From FEN-1297 sp963843605 (GTDB lineage Bacteria; Bacteroidota; Ignavibacteria; Ignavibacteriales; Ignavibacteriaceae), in the NCBI GenBank assembly GCA_963843605.1, contig CAWJLA010000008.1:682001-746000 (forward strand): a stretch of DNA of 64,000 bases, given 5' to 3'. The notes below the pieces were generated by a model. The model made no database searches and had not been told where the DNA came from. It saw nothing but the letters and a program-made list of their open reading frames with translations. A program made the translations under genes and the position numbers. Shown here one piece after another: positions 8,153 through 17,031 of this stretch; the first letter of the stretch is position 1, and the number at the start of each line of letters is the position of its first letter.

Positions 8153-9322
8153 TTATATTTGAATATCTTTCAAATCCCGTATCCCGGTAACCACAAACCG
8201 GGAATTCGCGTTGATACTTTTAAATAGCTCAAGTTGTTTCCCCTTTAATTCATCACCGTATTTTACTTCAATCAGCATTTTATTCACAGTCATAAAATCA
8301 ATTTCAATTCCCTCTTTATAAATATAGGAGGGTTCCAGATGTTTTAGTTTTAAATAAACGTAATTTTCAAACAAACTGCCTTTATCTCTGAAACCGGTAA
8401 ATATGTTTCTTATCCCGAGATCGGCAGCGTATATTTTTTTAGCGGAAAGAATTCTCTCGTTTGTTTTTCCGAATCTCGGCATCAGATATACCAGATAAGA
8501 ATCCTGAAAGTATTCCATGTATCGTCTGACGGTGTCGGGGGAGACTTTTAGTATGTTGGCCAGTTTATTTATGCTGAATACTTTGCCGCTTCTTTCCATT
8601 AAAAGAAGGAAAAAATCTTTAAGCAGGAAATTATCTTTGATATTATATTGAGCGGCGATATCCTTTAAAATAATGTCGTCGACAAGTTCTTTAAGGTATT
8701 CCATTTCTCCCCTGAGAACAAATTCCGGTATTCCGCCGCACTGAAGAAAATCCTCAAAATATTTTTCAATCAGATGGGAATCCTTCCTGCCTATGATTAT
8801 TTGTTTAAATGTAAGATATTCCTCAAAATCCAGCGGCAGAATCTCTATAATTTTTGCTCTGCCTGTAATAAGGCTCTTCCTTCTTCTCAGTACTGAAGAA
8901 TGGGATGAAGAAGCGAATATTTTTACGTTTTGATTGTCGTAAAGGTTTTTAAGCTGGATCTCAAAATCTTCCCTGTACGCAATTTCATCAAGGAAAAGAA
9001 ATACTTTCTCGTCGAATTTCAGCTTATGTGTTTTGCGGTAGTCATCGACAATTTCAAGTATAGACCTGCCGAGCAGTAGATAATCATCAAGACTGATGTA
9101 AAAAATATATGCGGGATTTACTCCTTCCTCATCAATTAAATGCTTAATTAGTATTTTCATTGAAGTGGTCTTTCCAATGCGCCTTAAACCGGTTAGTATT
9201 ATTATATCTCTGGTTTTTAAAAGAGGTATTAATTTTTCCAATATTAATGGGCGCAAAATAAGACCTGCCGTATTGTAGTCTTCTTCCCACCAGGGGTTAT
9301 ATCTATAAAGAATTTCTTCCAT
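8153..9322 (-). CDS. AAA ATPase with DUF4143 C-terminal domain
   Basis: A 389-residue protein of the large family of prokaryotic AAA ATPases that carry a C-terminal DUF4143 domain. Walker A is GLRRIGKTTS (about residue 45) and Walker B is FLFLDEIAY (about 105). A winged-helix segment is near residues 250-275, and the C-terminus shows a nuclease-like EIDFMTVNKMLIEVKYGDE (about 345), resembling the D-x(n)-E-x-K core of restriction-type folds. The family is often laterally transferred and has no established function; links to defence or DNA metabolism are suggested in general. TATACGA/TCGTATA dyads lie upstream. It is a single gene, convergent or isolated from its neighbours. Confidence 0.85.
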   Translation of the reverse strand: MEEILYRYNPWWEEDYNTAGLILRPLILEKLIPLLKTRDIIILTGLRRIGKTTSMKILIKHLIDEEGVNPAYIFYISLDDYLLLGRSILEIVDDYRKTHKLKFDEKVFLFLDEIAYREDFEIQLKNLYDNQNVKIFASSSHSSVLRRRKSLITGRAKIIEILPLDFEEYLTFKQIIIGRKDSHLIEKYFEDFLQCGGIPEFVLRGEMEYLKELVDDIILKDIAAQYNIKDNFLLKDFFLLLMERSGKVFSINKLANILKVSPDTVRRYMEYFQDSYLVYLMPRFGKTNERILSAKKIYAADLGIRNIFTGFRDKGSLFENYVYLKLKHLEPSYIYKEGIEIDFMTVNKMLIEVKYGDELKGKQLELFKSINANSRFVVTGIRDLKDIQI

Positions 9323-9345
9323 AACGGTGTTAATATACTACATTG

Positions 9346-9385
9346 TCGTATAAAATAGCAAGTAAATATACGATCGTGTCGTATA
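9346..9385. promoter_or_regulatory. TATACGA/TCGTATA dyad upstream of the DUF4143 ATPase
   Basis: TATACGA-N5-TCGTATA (9367-9385) is a perfect inverted repeat with 7-bp arms. Another half-site, TCGTATA, lies at 9346-9352, nearer the gene. Their place 25-65 bp upstream of the ATPase start fits an operator. No regulator gene is adjacent; autoregulation is a guess. Confidence 0.4.
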
Positions 9386-9491
9386 ATAAATGAAGCCCAT
9401 ATAAACAACGATATTCTTATACGGTTGTAAAAAAACCGGGTATAACCCGGTGTTAAGCCGCGCGAATGCATATGACCGGTCGCCGGAATGA

Positions 9492-9812
9492 CTATAGCCC
9501 GGAGCTTCCATGGATGTTAAATGTTTTGCCGGAAACTTTTCTAACGGGAATTATTTTACGTTTTCTTTTCATCTTTAGATTTAAGAATCTTACAAGCGCA
9601 TTTTGATTTATAATTTTATCAGGATATTTAATAATATCAATTTCTATGAGATCTTTAGTATATCGATATTGAAGATTTGTATTTAAGGGTGTAGATAATG
9701 CTGCAAGCAAATTATCTTTATATCTCCTGCCGTTAAATACTTCAATAAAAATGGGAAGCATACAACCACAATAACCGGATTCCCGACCGAGAGCTTCGCA
9801 AGCAGCTGTCAA
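9492..9812 (-). CDS. Hypothetical protein, possibly truncated
   Basis: An open frame whose convincing part begins at MLPIFIEVFNGRRYKDNLLA (codon at 9761); the residues before it overlap the RAYT relic on the other strand. The rest is basic and soluble (QYRYTKDLIEIDIIKYP, then KMKRKRKIIPVRK) with no signal peptide or membrane segment. I do not recognise a family. It looks like the N-terminal part of a larger protein cut by rearrangement. There is no clear ribosome site. A real gene is possible but not secure. Confidence 0.35.
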   Translation of the reverse strand: MTAACEALGRESGYCGCMLPIFIEVFNGRRYKDNLLAALSTPLNTNLQYRYTKDLIEIDIIKYPDKIINQNALVRFLNLKMKRKRKIIPVRKVSGKTFNIHGSSGL

Positions 9813-10060
9813 AGTATTATTACAATTACGCGGCAGAGGAGAATATATATATGAAAATCATTTATGTGAATGCCGGTCACGTTCATGCTATAATTGACCT
9901 GCCAATGAATATTACAATAGAAAATGTTTTTCATCTCTATAAAGGGAGTTCATCAAATTGGCTGAGTAAAAGAGTGAACTATAAATTCAGCCGGGGCTAG
10001 GGTTACGCGGCTTTTCCGTTTCGGAATCCCGATTGGATAATATTGTTAAGAAATTACTGT
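9805..10060 (+). pseudogene. RAYT / IS200-like transposase remnant
   Basis: The plus-strand reading AAEENIYMKIIYVNAGHVHA continues IIDLPMNITIENVFHLYKGS and matches the middle of REP-associated Y1 transposases; GHVHAIIDLP corresponds to the HUH metal-binding motif. The frame stops at TAG (9998), after which GYAAF and, after a shift, SVSESRLDNIVKKLL still follow the family pattern. The N-terminus and the catalytic tyrosine region are gone. It is a dead transposase fragment, not an active element. Assignment is by motif. Confidence 0.6.
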
Positions 10061-10160
10061 CTATCGTTCTACTCTTGAGGTTAACCATTTTTTAATAACA
10101 GTTAATCGTTTTTTTTAATATTTTTATCGAAAGAAAAATTTACATTTAAGCGGATCCCAA

Positions 10161-12644
10161 ATGAAACCGAAAACCTCTGTTACTATTGTTATTTCATTGT
10201 TTATTATCGCCGTACTGTCTTCGGGCTGTTCTCACTCTCTAAACGAAATAAAACGCGGCCCGAACGAAGCACTTCCGGGCAGCTATAACGGCTATACTCT
10301 TCTCCCGAACGGCTGGAAGCTTTCCCCCGCCGGCAGTCAGGTTCCCATAGGCGAACTGCCCCTTAATATGGTTCTGACAAATGACGGAAGATACGCAATA
10401 ACTTCCAACAGCGGTATGGGAGAGAATTCGCTTTCGGTAGTTGATCTTAATACTCAAAAGGAAATTCAGAGATACGTACTGGGTGAAACGTGGTACGGAC
10501 TTGCATTCAACTCCGACGATTCGAAATTATACGTCTCCGGCAGCAATTATAATCTTATTTATGTCTTCGGCTTCGACGGCGGTAAACTGGCGCTTCAGGA
10601 TTCGATCATGCTCGGACAAAGATATCCCAAAGACACTATTTCGGTGACCGGTGTAGCTTATGTTAAAAATAAAAACTACGTCCTGGCGGTTTCCAAACAA
10701 AGCAATATGCTCTACGTCTGCGATGCGAACACAAAACAAGTAGTTAAGAAAATAAATATCGGAAGTCAGTGCTACGGCGTTGCGGCTAATAATGCCGGTA
10801 CGTTCGCATATATTTCCGTATGGGGCAATTCATCGGTTGATGAAATTGATTTATCCGATTTCAAGATTAATGCGACCATTCACGTCGGCGATCATCCGTG
10901 CGATATGGCCATTTCTCCGGACGATTCGCGCCTGTTCGTTGCTGATGCAAACAATAATACCGCCTCTGTAGTGGATCTCGGCAAGAAAAAAGAAACCGAA
11001 AGAATTAATTCTGCATTAACTACGGAAGTACCGTTCGGCAGCACTCCTAATTCGGTTTGCCTTAACGGCGACGGCACAGTACTTATGGTTGCGAATGCGG
11101 ATAATAATTACATTGCTTTATTCGATGTAAGCGAGCCGAATAAAACCAAAAGTCTCGGTTTCATTCCTACAGGCTGGTATCCTTCCGCGGTCCGCTTCGA
11201 TGCACCTGAAAACAAAATTATTGTTGCAAACGGAAAAGGACTTACTTCGCGTGCCAATCCCAAAGGTCCGCATCCCGGAGTTTACCAGAAACGCGGTACG
11301 TTTGAATACATCGGAACGCTTTTCATGGGAACACTTTCAACTATCGATTATCCGAACGATGATTCCCTAGAATCCTTTTCAAAACAAGTTTATGCTAACA
11401 CACCCTACGTTTCGAAAGATAAAAATTGGGTGGGCATTCAGAATGTTATACCCGATAAACACGATCTCGAGGGAAGCAGCAAAATAAAACACGTATTTTA
11501 TATTATAAAAGAAAACAGAACATACGATGAAGTATACGGCGATATGAAGGAAGGCAACGGCGATTCCAGCTTATGTTTCTTTCCTTATAAAGATACTCCC
11601 AACCAGCACACTCTTTCATCTGATTTTACTCTCTACGACAATTTATTTGCCGATGCGGAGGTGAGCGCCGACGGACATAACTGGTCAACTGCTGCTTATG
11701 CTACCGATTATGTGGAAAAGGACTGGCCGGCAAATTACGGAAGAAGAGGCGCACCGTATCATTTCGAAGGCGGATATCCTCTTGCGGCTCCTTCTTCGGG
11801 ATATATCTGGAACCAGGTTCTGAATAACGGCAGAACTTTTAGGAATTACGGCGAGTTTACCGACGAAAAGAAAATCGGAAATGAAACGGTTTTCGTAGCT
11901 AACGACGAAGATATGAGAAAATATACTTACGATAAATACCCGGGCTGGGATCTTTCAATAAGCGATGTTACCAGGTACAAAATTTGGAAAAAGGATTTTG
12001 AAAGACTCGAAAAAGAAAATGCCCTGCCTTCTTTAAGCATAATGCGCCTTCCAAATGATCATACCTGGGGCACCTGGAAAGGAAAGAAAACTCCGCAGGC
12101 ATTTGTTGCGATAAACGATTATGCCCTCGGATTAATAGTCCAAACTATTTCACACAGTAAGGATTGGAAAAGCTCGATCATTTTCGTAGTGGAAGACGAT
12201 GCACAGGACGGTTCGGATCACGTCGACGCCCACAGATCAACCTTGCTTGTTGTCAGTCCTTACATAAAAAGGAATTATGTCGACCACACAATGTACTCAA
12301 CATCCAGCGTGTTAAAGACTATTGAATTGGTGTTAGGTCTGCCTCCAATGACGCAATACGATTTATCGGCCACGCCAATATTATTTTCGGTTACGGATAA
12401 ACCCGATTTCAAACCTTATAAGGTCATCGAGCCGCTTATCGATACCAGCGCCGTTAACGGAGCTGATGCTTACGGTGCGGCCGAATGCGAGCATCTTAAT
12501 TTTGCAAAAGAAGACGCGGTCCCTGATATGCTTTTTAATGAAATATTATGGAAGGCAATTAAAGGGAAAAATTCAGTTATGCCCCCTCCGGTAAGAAGCG
12601 CTTTTGTAAAAGAATTAAAGAAAAAAGACAAAGACGACGATTAG
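10161..12644 (+). CDS. YncE-like beta-propeller / phosphoesterase lipoprotein
   Basis: An 827-residue exported protein. The N-terminus is a lipoprotein signal (hydrophobic stretch then LSSGCS, about residue 23). Residues 60-370 form a YVTN/YncE-type seven-bladed propeller with recurring blades such as ISPDDSRLFVADANNNTASV. Residues 440-760 are a phosphoesterase of the alkaline-phosphatase/phospholipase C superfamily: KENRTYDEVYGD contains the first metal ligands, ADGHNW follows, and EDDAQDGSDHVDAHR contains the later metal-binding Asp/His cluster. This two-domain arrangement is known as a family, but the substrate is not established; a phosphate ester or phosphonate in the periplasm is likely. 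It is a single gene, and the following PIG-L gene is 115 bp away. Confidence 0.88.
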   Translation: MKPKTSVTIVISLFIIAVLSSGCSHSLNEIKRGPNEALPGSYNGYTLLPNGWKLSPAGSQVPIGELPLNMVLTNDGRYAITSNSGMGENSLSVVDLNTQKEIQRYVLGETWYGLAFNSDDSKLYVSGSNYNLIYVFGFDGGKLALQDSIMLGQRYPKDTISVTGVAYVKNKNYVLAVSKQSNMLYVCDANTKQVVKKINIGSQCYGVAANNAGTFAYISVWGNSSVDEIDLSDFKINATIHVGDHPCDMAISPDDSRLFVADANNNTASVVDLGKKKETERINSALTTEVPFGSTPNSVCLNGDGTVLMVANADNNYIALFDVSEPNKTKSLGFIPTGWYPSAVRFDAPENKIIVANGKGLTSRANPKGPHPGVYQKRGTFEYIGTLFMGTLSTIDYPNDDSLESFSKQVYANTPYVSKDKNWVGIQNVIPDKHDLEGSSKIKHVFYIIKENRTYDEVYGDMKEGNGDSSLCFFPYKDTPNQHTLSSDFTLYDNLFADAEVSADGHNWSTAAYATDYVEKDWPANYGRRGAPYHFEGGYPLAAPSSGYIWNQVLNNGRTFRNYGEFTDEKKIGNETVFVANDEDMRKYTYDKYPGWDLSISDVTRYKIWKKDFERLEKENALPSLSIMRLPNDHTWGTWKGKKTPQAFVAINDYALGLIVQTISHSKDWKSSIIFVVEDDAQDGSDHVDAHRSTLLVVSPYIKRNYVDHTMYSTSSVLKTIELVLGLPPMTQYDLSATPILFSVTDKPDFKPYKVIEPLIDTSAVNGADAYGAAECEHLNFAKEDAVPDMLFNEILWKAIKGKNSVMPPPVRSAFVKELKKKDKDDD

Positions 12645-12759
12645 GAGTTGCATGATTAATTCTGCAGGAAATAATATTTAGTTTACGGACCAGGTAATTG
12701 CTTTTTCTATGTTTTTTCTTAGCTTATTAGTAATTAAATAATAATGAGTTGGTCTGGCT

Positions 12760-13464
12760 ATGAAAATATTATATATTTTTCCGCACCCGGACGACGAATC
12801 ATACGGTCCCGCATGTGTAATGCACAAACAGCTGAGAGAAGGACATAAGGTTTTTCTTTTAACATTAACAAAAGGCGGTGCTGCAAAACAAAGACTTAAA
12901 TTAAATCTTTCTGTTGATGATATGGGGGAAATCAGATACAAAGAAATGCTGAAAGTTGCCGAAATAATCGGACTGACAGGGCTTAACGTTTTGGATTTTA
13001 AAGACAACGGATTAAAAGAAACCGATCCGCGTTTAATAGAAAAACCGATTGTCGACGAAATTACCAAAGTCAGGCCGGATACGGTTGTTACATACCCTGT
13101 GCACGGTATAAACGTATTCGGAGATCATCTAATTACTCATTCAATTGTTAAAAGAGCTTTTCTTGATGCTAAGGATGAAAACCCCTTCTTAAAAAGATTG
13201 GCGTTTTATACGCTAACCGAAGAACAGGCAAACGCAAGCCAACACTTTACTCTCAAAGGCTCATGCAGGAACGAAATTGACTGCATCGTTGAGGTCGGCG
13301 GCGATGACATTGAGATAAATAAAAAAGCGCTTGACTGTTACGAAACTTATAAGGAGGTAATTGAAAAAACCGGTATTAAAGACCATATAAACAGGTATAA
13401 TTCATTCGAGTTTTTTATGGAAGATTATTCGCCGCCGGTTGACGATTTATTTGCAGGATTATAA
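12760..13464 (+). CDS. PIG-L family deacetylase
   Basis: A zinc-dependent N-acetylglucosamine deacetylase-like enzyme of 234 residues. The metal motif FPHPDDESYG (A/P-HPDD-E) is near the N-terminus and the second zinc-ligand region HGINVFGDHLITH is at about residue 115-127. The family includes BshB of bacillithiol synthesis, MshB and LmbE proteins. No neighbouring thiol-biosynthesis gene is seen, so a specific pathway cannot be assigned. The start at 12760 gives the motif at residues 7-14, as usual. It converges with the MarR gene, whose stop is 3 bases away. Confidence 0.88.
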   Translation: MKILYIFPHPDDESYGPACVMHKQLREGHKVFLLTLTKGGAAKQRLKLNLSVDDMGEIRYKEMLKVAEIIGLTGLNVLDFKDNGLKETDPRLIEKPIVDEITKVRPDTVVTYPVHGINVFGDHLITHSIVKRAFLDAKDENPFLKRLAFYTLTEEQANASQHFTLKGSCRNEIDCIVEVGGDDIEINKKALDCYETYKEVIEKTGIKDHINRYNSFEFFMEDYSPPVDDLFAGL

Positions 13465-13466
13465 AA

Positions 13467-13943
13467 TCAACCGCGAAGCTTGTCCAGGAGAGAATTTAGA
13501 TTTTTTATTTCTTCCTCTGATAGGCTGGCTAATTTAATATTCATCTCTTCGGAATAATTGTCCAGCTGAGCAAGCAGTTCAAGCCCTTTTCCGGTAATAC
13601 ATACATCCACGTTTCTTCTGTCGGTAGAACAAATATTTCTTTCAACGAGCTGCTTTAACCGCAATTTTTCTACAATCCTTGATGCATCTGACATTTTATC
13701 CAGCATCCGTTCTTTAATTAATTTTATCGTCGCGGGTTTCGGATGCTGACCTCTTAAAATCCGCAATATATTAAACTGCTGAATCGTTATATCATACGGT
13801 TTTAAGTATGTTATCTGGTAATTCACCAGCCAGTTGTATGTATAAATTAAATTTACCGTAGCTTTGTGATATTCGTTTTGGAAATGTTTCTGTGATATCT
13901 CTTCTTCGAGTTTCATTATATTCAATAGATTTTTGCTTTTCAA
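13467..13943 (-). CDS. MarR-family transcriptional regulator
   Basis: 158 residues with the MarR fold: dimerisation helices at both ends and a winged helix in the middle (QFNILRILRGQHPKPATIK, then the recognition helix around MLDKMSDASRIVEKL and the wing CSTDRRNVDVCIT). The paired DRR residues of the wing are typical. It may regulate the YceI/nitroreductase genes that follow in the same direction upstream, but a 260-bp gap separates them and no dyad stands out. Ligand and targets are unknown. Confidence 0.88.
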   Translation of the reverse strand: MKSKNLLNIMKLEEEISQKHFQNEYHKATVNLIYTYNWLVNYQITYLKPYDITIQQFNILRILRGQHPKPATIKLIKERMLDKMSDASRIVEKLRLKQLVERNICSTDRRNVDVCITGKGLELLAQLDNYSEEMNIKLASLSEEEIKNLNSLLDKLRG

Positions 13944-14204
13944 AATAACTATTTGTTGCCAATTAAAAAATATTAAAGTGAAATTTGCGGCCTTTCTTTA
14001 AAAAATTCCCGGCTTTTTTTTATACTTTTATTATAAAAGCCTGGTGCTTTTAAATCCGGTATTAGTACGTTTTTACATTGCAATAGTTGCAATCCCGCAA
14101 TATCTCTTTTATTATGATTAAAATAAGCTTGCGGCTTTTTTATTCTTGATAAAGTCTGATGGGAAGGTCAACTTTTAACCCCGGCAGTATTTATTGAACT
14201 TTAT

Positions 14205-14809
14205 TTAATTATTCAAATTTCCGGCACTGTTTAAAACTTCTGAAATATGAAAAGGAACACCGAATTTTCCGTTAAAAGCTATTTCATCCGGGTTTTTCCT
14301 TATCCTTACCGCTTTTTCCTTTATCCTTAAGTTTTCAGGAAGATTTTCCGCTTCTCCTTTATAACCGACCGCAAGAACGCTAACCGGTAAATAATTATCC
14401 GGAATCGCAAAAACAATGCGGGCTTTTTCAGGATTGAACCCGCCCATCTGCCTTACGTATATATCCATTGACGTCGCCTGAAATGTCAGCTGAGCAACCG
14501 AGTTTCCCAGATCATATAGTGCATGGCGGTTAAAATCTTTTGAATATTCGCTGATCTGCTTAGCCATTGTTAAAATTAGGGCTGGTGCATTTTTTGCCCA
14601 TAATTTATTGCTGTCCTTCAAAGTATCAAGAAGATTATTAAAACTTTCGGAATCTTCTTTCTTTGCGATTAAGAAACGCCAGGGCTGTTCGTTCATTGAA
14701 GACGGCGCCCACCTTGCCGCCTCCAATAAACTTACAACAACTTCGTCGTCAATAATTCTGTCTGAAAATGCCCTGGGACTGAATCTTTTTTTATAATTTC
14801 GTGAATCAT
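14205..14809 (-). CDS. Nitroreductase family protein (frameshift near N-terminus)
   Basis: An FMN-dependent nitroreductase-like oxidoreductase. The main frame contains EAARWAPSSMNEQPWRFLIA, the family's FMN-binding start, and later ALYDLGNSVAQLTFQA and the GF-P-x-A region. The true start is an ATG at 14809 reading MIHEIIKK; then a run of seven A (14788-14794) shifts the frame, and RFSPRAFSDRIIDDEVVVSL follows in the main frame. One more A would restore a full-length protein of about 200 residues. This homopolymer indel is more likely a sequence error than a mutation. The YceI gene is 15 bp upstream and probably in the same operon. Confidence 0.82.
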
Positions 14810-14824
14810 CTTTACTTCAATTAA

Positions 14825-15394
14825 TTATTCTGAATCTAATTGTTTTGTAATTTCAACATCACAGATAATATTGATATTCTTACTTACAACTGCGCCGCCT
14901 GTTTCCATCAACGCATTCCATTTTAAACCGTAGTCGAATCTGTTCACCGTACCTAAAAGTCTGAATCCGGCTCTAATATTTCCCCACGGATCTTTAATTT
15001 TACCGCCGTATGTTACATCCAGATCAATAGATTTTGTAACGTCTTTTATTGTAAGATCACCGGTAAGTTTAAATTTTCCGTCGCCTATTTTTTCTATTTT
15101 TTTACCCTTGAAGGTCATTTTCGGGTATTTATCGACATCGAAAAAGTCCGGGCTTTTTAAATGATTGTCTCTTTCCTTAATTCCCGTGTATATACTGGCA
15201 AGGCCTACCGTCAGTTCTATTTCTGCATCCTCAAAATCGTCGCTCGCATTCATCGTAAGATCGTAGTCAGTAAAATGACCGGTCACTTCTGATATGATCA
15301 TATGCCTGGCGGAAAATTGTATTTTTGTGTGACTTTTATCTGCTAACCATGTTGCTTTTTTAACATCTGCTACCGAACTATTTGCGGTTGACAT
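14825..15394 (-). CDS. YceI family protein
   Basis: 189 residues with the lipocalin-like YceI fold, which binds isoprenoid-type lipids. The family opening W-x-x-D-KSHT-x-I-x-FSARHM is clear, followed by VTGHFTDYDL and the late motif LTIKDVTKSIDLDVTYGG. Unlike E. coli YceI it has no signal peptide (MSTANSSVADVKKATW), so this copy is predicted to be cytoplasmic. It lies just upstream of the nitroreductase, and a GGAGG-like ribosome site precedes its start. A specific ligand is unknown; stress-related roles are reported for the family. Confidence 0.88.
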   Translation of the reverse strand: MSTANSSVADVKKATWLADKSHTKIQFSARHMIISEVTGHFTDYDLTMNASDDFEDAEIELTVGLASIYTGIKERDNHLKSPDFFDVDKYPKMTFKGKKIEKIGDGKFKLTGDLTIKDVTKSIDLDVTYGGKIKDPWGNIRAGFRLLGTVNRFDYGLKWNALMETGGAVVSKNINIICDVEITKQLDSE

Positions 15395-15570
15395 ATTAAC
15401 CTCCGTTATTTTGTTTGAAATAATTACAACAGCAATATATGTTATAACATTTAATGTTCCAACACCAATAAATTGCCCTAAACGAGAACTTGATAATTAT
15501 CACAAACAGTGCAGATTATTAATTTGAATAACGAACAAGTTATTATTCGGGAAATTATCCGGAAGTCCGG

Positions 15571-15981
15571 TTATTTGATTTTTTCGAGCAGCATCCTATC
15601 CGACTTTTTCAAGCCGTTAACCACCAGATTATAAGAATGGTCTATCCATTCAAGTATTTCTTTATCCGGAGCACCGGCAACGAGTTCAACGGTGTTCCAG
15701 TGGAGTTTGTTCATGTGGTAGCCGGGTCGAACGAATTCGTATTTTTCTCTGAGTTCCACCGCTCTTTCGGGATCGCATTTTATATTTATGCTTACGGGGG
15801 GATTCAAGTTTGCAATCAGAAATATCTTCCCCATAACTTTGTAGACCGGCGAGTCCTCGTTAAAAGGAAGACTTTCCGTAACCCCATTTTTGCTAAGGCA
15901 ATATTCTCTGATTGTTTCTAAGTTCAACTTGGAGTTTGTTGTTTGTAGTTTGTGGTCTGTCGTAATATTGAAAGGTACCAT
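15571..15981 (-). CDS. YjbR / MmcQ-like DNA-binding-fold protein
   Basis: A small CyaY-like-fold protein of the MmcQ/YjbR family. The core starts at LNLETIREYCLSKNGVTESL and continues through VYKVMGKIFLIA, KCDPERAVELRE, GYHMNKLHWNTV and a C-terminal helical tail. The family-typical start corresponds to a TTG at 15927. The 18 codons upstream, back to an ATG at 15981, are encoded by a repeat (GTTTGTTGTTTGTAGTT) and look like non-native sequence. Function of the family is unproven. It follows hemB on the same strand about 30 bp downstream, but belonging to the heme operon is only positional. Confidence 0.8.
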   Translation of the reverse strand: MVPFNITTDHKLQTTNSKLNLETIREYCLSKNGVTESLPFNEDSPVYKVMGKIFLIANLNPPVSINIKCDPERAVELREKYEFVRPGYHMNKLHWNTVELVAGAPDKEILEWIDHSYNLVVNGLKKSDRMLLEKIK

Positions 15982-16006
15982 ATACTACCAACTACAGACA
16001 ACAAAC
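15934..16006. repeat. Inverted repeat, family B (GTTTGTTG / CAACAAAC)
   Basis: GTTTGTTGTTTGTAGTT at 15934-15950 is repeated inverted as AACTACAGACAACAAAC at 15990-16006, with one mismatch in 17. It lies between hemB and the YjbR gene and supplies that gene's apparent N-terminus. It looks like a small dispersed palindromic element. Confidence 0.6.
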
Positions 16007-16012
16007 AAATGA

Positions 16013-16996
16013 TTATTTATTTTTATCCAGATATTTTGCCGCATCTTTCGCGAAGTATGTTAAAAACATATCGGCACCGGCGCGTTTAATTGCAACAAGC
16101 GATTCGATCATAACGCGCTCTTCATCAATCCAGCCGTTGATACCCGCAGCTTTTATCATCGAATATTCTCCGCTTACCTGATACGCGGCAGTAGGCATTC
16201 CGAATTTATCCTTCACTCTGCGGATAATATCAAGATAAGGTCCGGCCGGTTTTACCATTACTATATCGGCACCTTCTTCTATATCCGATTCAACTTCTCT
16301 CAAAGCTTCATCGCTGTTGGCTATATCCATCTGATGTGAACGCCTGTCGCCGAAAGCAGGAGTAGATTCGGCAGCATCGCGGAAAGGACCGTAATAACCT
16401 GAAGAATATTTCGCGGCATAACTCATAATCGGAGTTTTAATAAATCCCTTATAATCCAGCGCTTTTCTGATAGCGGCAATTCTCCCGTCCATCATATCCG
16501 AAGGAGCAATTATATCCGCACCGGCTTCGGCATGCGTCAAAGCTTCTTTAGCAAGAAGCGAAACGGTTTCGTCGTTTAAAATATCTTCCCCGTTCAGCAC
16601 TCCGCAGTGTCCGTGAGAAGTATACTCGCACATACATACATCAGTAATAACAAGCAGATTTTTTACCTGGCTTTTAATAGCCCTTACAGCCTGCTGTATT
16701 ATTCCGTTCGGATCGTAAGCTTCCGAACCTTTTTCGTCTTTATGTTCGGGTATTCCGAATAATATTACCGCCGGAATTCCCAGCCCGGCAACTTCTTTGC
16801 ATTCTTCTACCAGAACATCAACCGACATTTGAAAAACGCCGGGCATAGATTTAATCGGGTTCTTTACTTTGCTGCCGTGTACTGCAAACATCGGGTATAT
16901 AAGGTCGTTTTTAGAAAGCTCGGTTTCGCGTACCATATCTCTCACGATAGGATTATAACGTAATCGTCTCAATCTTTTTGTCGGATAATTTGCCAT
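16013..16996 (-). CDS. hemB: Delta-aminolevulinic acid dehydratase (porphobilinogen synthase)
   Basis: Condenses two 5-aminolevulinate molecules to porphobilinogen, the second committed step of tetrapyrrole synthesis. 327 residues, normal length. The cysteine-type zinc site is present (DVCMCEYTSHGHCG, about residues 118-131). The two active-site lysines are in MSYAAKYSSGYYGPFRD (about 200) and VMVKPAGPYLDI (about 250). It is the last heme gene of the minus-strand cluster, about 35 bp after hemY, and a GCGGAG site precedes the ATG. Heme pathway membership is secure. Confidence 0.97.
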   Translation of the reverse strand: MANYPTKRLRRLRYNPIVRDMVRETELSKNDLIYPMFAVHGSKVKNPIKSMPGVFQMSVDVLVEECKEVAGLGIPAVILFGIPEHKDEKGSEAYDPNGIIQQAVRAIKSQVKNLLVITDVCMCEYTSHGHCGVLNGEDILNDETVSLLAKEALTHAEAGADIIAPSDMMDGRIAAIRKALDYKGFIKTPIMSYAAKYSSGYYGPFRDAAESTPAFGDRRSHQMDIANSDEALREVESDIEEGADIVMVKPAGPYLDIIRRVKDKFGMPTAAYQVSGEYSMIKAAGINGWIDEERVMIESLVAIKRAGADMFLTYFAKDAAKYLDKNK

Positions 16997-17031
16997 AACA
17001 TACTCCGCTATAAAAATTTTTATAAAAATAA

